DNA of 7,361 bases, taken from contig JABHIC010000205.1 of NCBI GenBank assembly GCA_018671205.1, positions 1 through 7,361 on the forward strand, read 5' to 3'. The stretch comes from Gammaproteobacteria bacterium. GTDB lineage: Bacteria; Pseudomonadota; Gammaproteobacteria; GCF-002020875. How positions within the stretch are numbered: position 1 is the first letter of the stretch; each line of letters begins with the position of its first letter. The translations under genes were made by a program, and so were the position numbers. The notes beneath the pieces were generated by a model that worked only from the letters and a program-made list of their open reading frames with translations, was not told where the DNA came from and ran no database searches. Below are positions 5,396-7,361 of this stretch, piece after piece.

Positions 5396-6547
5396 TTAAA
5401 CCGTGGGGGTGGGAGGGCTAAAGATTTTCTGGTGCTCTGAGAGTGCATAACGGTCGGTCATCCCTGCAATGTAGTCTGAAATGACTCGTGCACGCTCAGC
5501 GATAGGTTGCTCAATGGTGAGACTGTAGGGCTCGTCCGGGAGCAGTCGTGGCTCACTGAGAAAAGTCTCGAACAGTTCGGTCAGAATCCGTTCTGCCTTG
5601 ATGGTCATTCGCATCACCCGGTAGTGGCGGTAGAGTTTTTCACGCAGAAACTGTTTGAGTTTCCGGTTCAGTATCTCCTGCTCCTCACTGAAACAGATCA
5701 GGGGGTGCGCCTGTTGGCGCACCTCATCAATGCTCTCTGGTTTTGACGTTGCGAGGAGGTTTTGGCTACTCTCCACCAGATCGATCACCAGCCGGTTGAT
5801 CATGCGCCGGACCACCTCATGGATGATACGTCGCTGGTTGAGTTGCGGGTAGAGCTCAACCACCGTCTCGTACTGTTCACGGAAGAGGTGGATCTCGCTG
5901 AGTTGGTCGGTGGTGATTAGCCCTGCACGCAGCCCATCATCAACATCATGGTTATTGTAGGCGATCTGGTCTGCCAGATTGACCAGCTGTGCCTCCAGGC
6001 TGGGCTGGGTCTGGTTGAGAAAGCGCTCTCCAACGTCACCCACCAGTCGGGCATTGGTGTGGCTGCAGTGCTTGAGTATCCCCTCACGTGACTCAAAGGT
6101 GAGGTTGAGCCCGGAAAACTGGGCATACTTCTCTTCTAGGTGGTCGACTACCCGCAGGGATTGGAGGTTATGCTCAAAGCCCCCATAAGGCTTCATGCAG
6201 CGGTTGAGGGCATCCTGACCCGCATGGCCGAACGGGGTGTGGCCGAGGTCATGTGCCAGCGCAATGGCCTCGGTCAAATCCTCATTGAGATGCAGGGTGC
6301 GGGCAATGGAGCGGCTGATCTGTGCCACCTCAATGCTGTGGGTGAGACGGGTGCGGTAGAGATCTCCCTCGTGGTTCACGAAGACCTGGGTCTTATACTC
6401 CAGTCGGCGGAAGGCGGTGGAGTGGACAATACGGTCTCGATCTCGCTGGAAAGCACTACGGTAGCGTGGCTGCTTCTCGGAGTGTACTCGCCCGCGTGTG
6501 GTGCTGTCGTGAGCGGCGTAAGGGGCGAGATTGCAGGGGTCAGCCAT
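5396..6547 (-). CDS. dgt: Deoxyguanosinetriphosphate triphosphohydrolase-like protein
   Basis: HD-domain dNTP triphosphohydrolase, which splits dNTPs into deoxynucleoside and triphosphate and so tunes the dNTP pool. From ATG 6547 it has 383 residues, which fits the shorter dGTPase-like subfamily and not the roughly 500-residue E. coli Dgt. The HD metal ligands are all present: His70 (RLTHSIEV), His99-Asp100 (LAHDLGHTPFGHAG) and Asp193 (NLADQIAYNNHDVDD). STAFRRLEYKTQVF (43-56) and FEHNLQSLR (124-132) are further family signatures. A TTG one codon upstream (6550) could also start it. There is no good ribosome binding site at either codon, and the gap to aroB is 16 bases, so coupling to aroB translation is likely. 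The substrate is uncertain: relatives of this subfamily often act on several dNTPs and can be regulated by them. Confidence 0.94.
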   Translation of the reverse strand: MADPCNLAPYAAHDSTTRGRVHSEKQPRYRSAFQRDRDRIVHSTAFRRLEYKTQVFVNHEGDLYRTRLTHSIEVAQISRSIARTLHLNEDLTEAIALAHDLGHTPFGHAGQDALNRCMKPYGGFEHNLQSLRVVDHLEEKYAQFSGLNLTFESREGILKHCSHTNARLVGDVGERFLNQTQPSLEAQLVNLADQIAYNNHDVDDGLRAGLITTDQLSEIHLFREQYETVVELYPQLNQRRIIHEVVRRMINRLVIDLVESSQNLLATSKPESIDEVRQQAHPLICFSEEQEILNRKLKQFLREKLYRHYRVMRMTIKAERILTELFETFLSEPRLLPDEPYSLTIEQPIAERARVISDYIAGMTDRYALSEHQKIFSPPTPTV

Positions 6548-6563
6548 CAATCAATGGTCAGGG

Positions 6564-7361
6564 TTAACGACACTTTTGCAGGGTCTCCATCAGCCGTTTG
6601 GGGGAGAACTCACGGGTGACAAAAGCCTCACCGATCCGCTTCTGGAGAACCAGACGGATCTCTCCCGCCTCTGCCTTCTTGTCAACAGCCATAATCTCCA
6701 GGTAGCGCTCTGCTGACAGCTCTGCGGGGCCGGTGATGGGAAGGCTGGCCTTTTGTAGTAAATGTTGCAGCCGGGTGACCGCATCTGCACCGATCCACCC
6801 CTCACGCATGGATAGGTCGGCTGCCATTACCATACCTGCTGCCACGGCCTCACCATGCAGCCAGCTGCCGTAACCCATTCCGGCCTCAATGGCATGGCCA
6901 AAGGTGTGCCCCGCGTTGAGCAGGGCGCGCTGTCCCGCCTCAAGCTCATCCGCGGCCACTACCTCAGCCTTGTTCTCACAGGAGCGCTGAACGGCATAGG
7001 TGAGCGAGTCTGGGGTGCGGCGGGTAAGCTGGTCCATATTCTGTTCCAGCCAGTGAAAAAAGTCGGGGTCACGAATCAGTCCGTACTTGATCACCTCGGC
7101 AATACCGGCACTGAGCTGACGGTCATCGAGCGTGTTGAGGGTATCGATGTCAGCGATGACACACTGAGGCTGGTGGAATGCCCCAATCATGTTTTTACCC
7201 AGAGGGTGGTTGACCCCGGTTTTCCCCCCCACGGAGGAGTCCACCTGGGCCAGCAGGGTTGTGGGGATCTGAATGAAGTGGACGCCACGTTGGTAACTGG
7301 CGGCGGCATAACCGGTAATGTCACCAACTACCCCTCCCCCCAGTGCAACCAGTGTGCATTT
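6564..7361 (-). CDS. aroB: 3-dehydroquinate synthase (partial, N terminus beyond the window)
   Basis: Second enzyme of the shikimate pathway, turning DAHP into 3-dehydroquinate with NAD and a divalent metal. The frame is open to the right edge, giving 265 visible residues; comparison with the usual length of about 360 suggests roughly 95 N-terminal residues lie outside. The fragment begins inside the NAD region (LVALGGGVVGD, visible residues 4-14), then PTTLLAQVDSSVGGKTGVNH (33-52) and GKNMIGAF. Metal ligands are Glu89 (AGIAEVIKYG), His152 (NAGHTFGHAIE) and His169 (LHGEAVAAGM). An internal GTG at 7244 is not the start because the conserved sequence continues upstream of it. It is the first visible gene of the aroB-dgt-kinase operon; the promoter, and probably aroK, lie outside the window to the right. 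Confidence 0.96.
   Translation of the reverse strand, partial: KCTLVALGGGVVGDITGYAAASYQRGVHFIQIPTTLLAQVDSSVGGKTGVNHPLGKNMIGAFHQPQCVIADIDTLNTLDDRQLSAGIAEVIKYGLIRDPDFFHWLEQNMDQLTRRTPDSLTYAVQRSCENKAEVVAADELEAGQRALLNAGHTFGHAIEAGMGYGSWLHGEAVAAGMVMAADLSMREGWIGADAVTRLQHLLQKASLPITGPAELSAERYLEIMAVDKKAEAGEIRLVLQKRIGEAFVTREFSPKRLMETLQKCR

Noticed and set aside
6140..6619. 159-codon plus-strand frame opposite dgt and the aroB end
   Set aside because: Spans the junction of two strong minus-strand genes and shows no domain or ribosome binding site.
7224..7230. Seven-C run in aroB (seven G on the coding strand)
   Set aside because: Explained by glycine codons of the conserved SVGGK motif and the frame is intact; shorter than the hemE tract and unremarkable.

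Overview
The window looks like a piece of a gammaproteobacterial chromosome with moderate GC content. The proteins are close in style to free-living or symbiotic sulfur-oxidising lineages (Chromatiales-like). That placement is an inference from the zinc-type L31, the long-lid Gram-negative adenylate kinase, the HemE and AroB sequence style and the gene pairings. No marker here fixes the genus.

Layout. Bases 1-104 hold a structured, apparently non-coding stretch that resembles a dispersed intergenic repeat. rpmE (L31) follows at 137-343 with its own intrinsic terminator at 366-398. A rightward block then carries a FIST-domain protein of the NosP-like type (541-1698), an exported or membrane-anchored thermonuclease-fold protein that overlaps its end (best start GTG 1685, to 2470), and hemE (2531-3595), which has a strong ribosome binding site and lies just after a perfect 16-bp palindrome. 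A long hairpin with A/T flanks at 3625-3661 separates this block from the leftward genes and should terminate in both directions.

On the minus strand, in transcription order, come aroB (3-dehydroquinate synthase, cut by the right edge), dgt (dNTP triphosphohydrolase) and a fructosamine/ketosamine kinase family gene. These are packed with gaps of 16 and 2 bases and almost certainly form one operon whose promoter lies outside the window. After a 183-base gap comes adk. The gap holds a near-perfect 23-bp dyad and a 37-codon plus-strand reading frame.

Most of the content is core metabolism: translation, heme, nucleotide balance, aromatic amino acids. The less routine parts are the NosP-like FIST protein without an adjacent kinase, its overlap with a secreted nuclease, the ketosamine kinase inside an aroB-dgt operon, and several unexplained palindromes. 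I see no mobile element, CRISPR array, tRNA, rRNA or defence system, and nothing that amounts to a clear new biological system.
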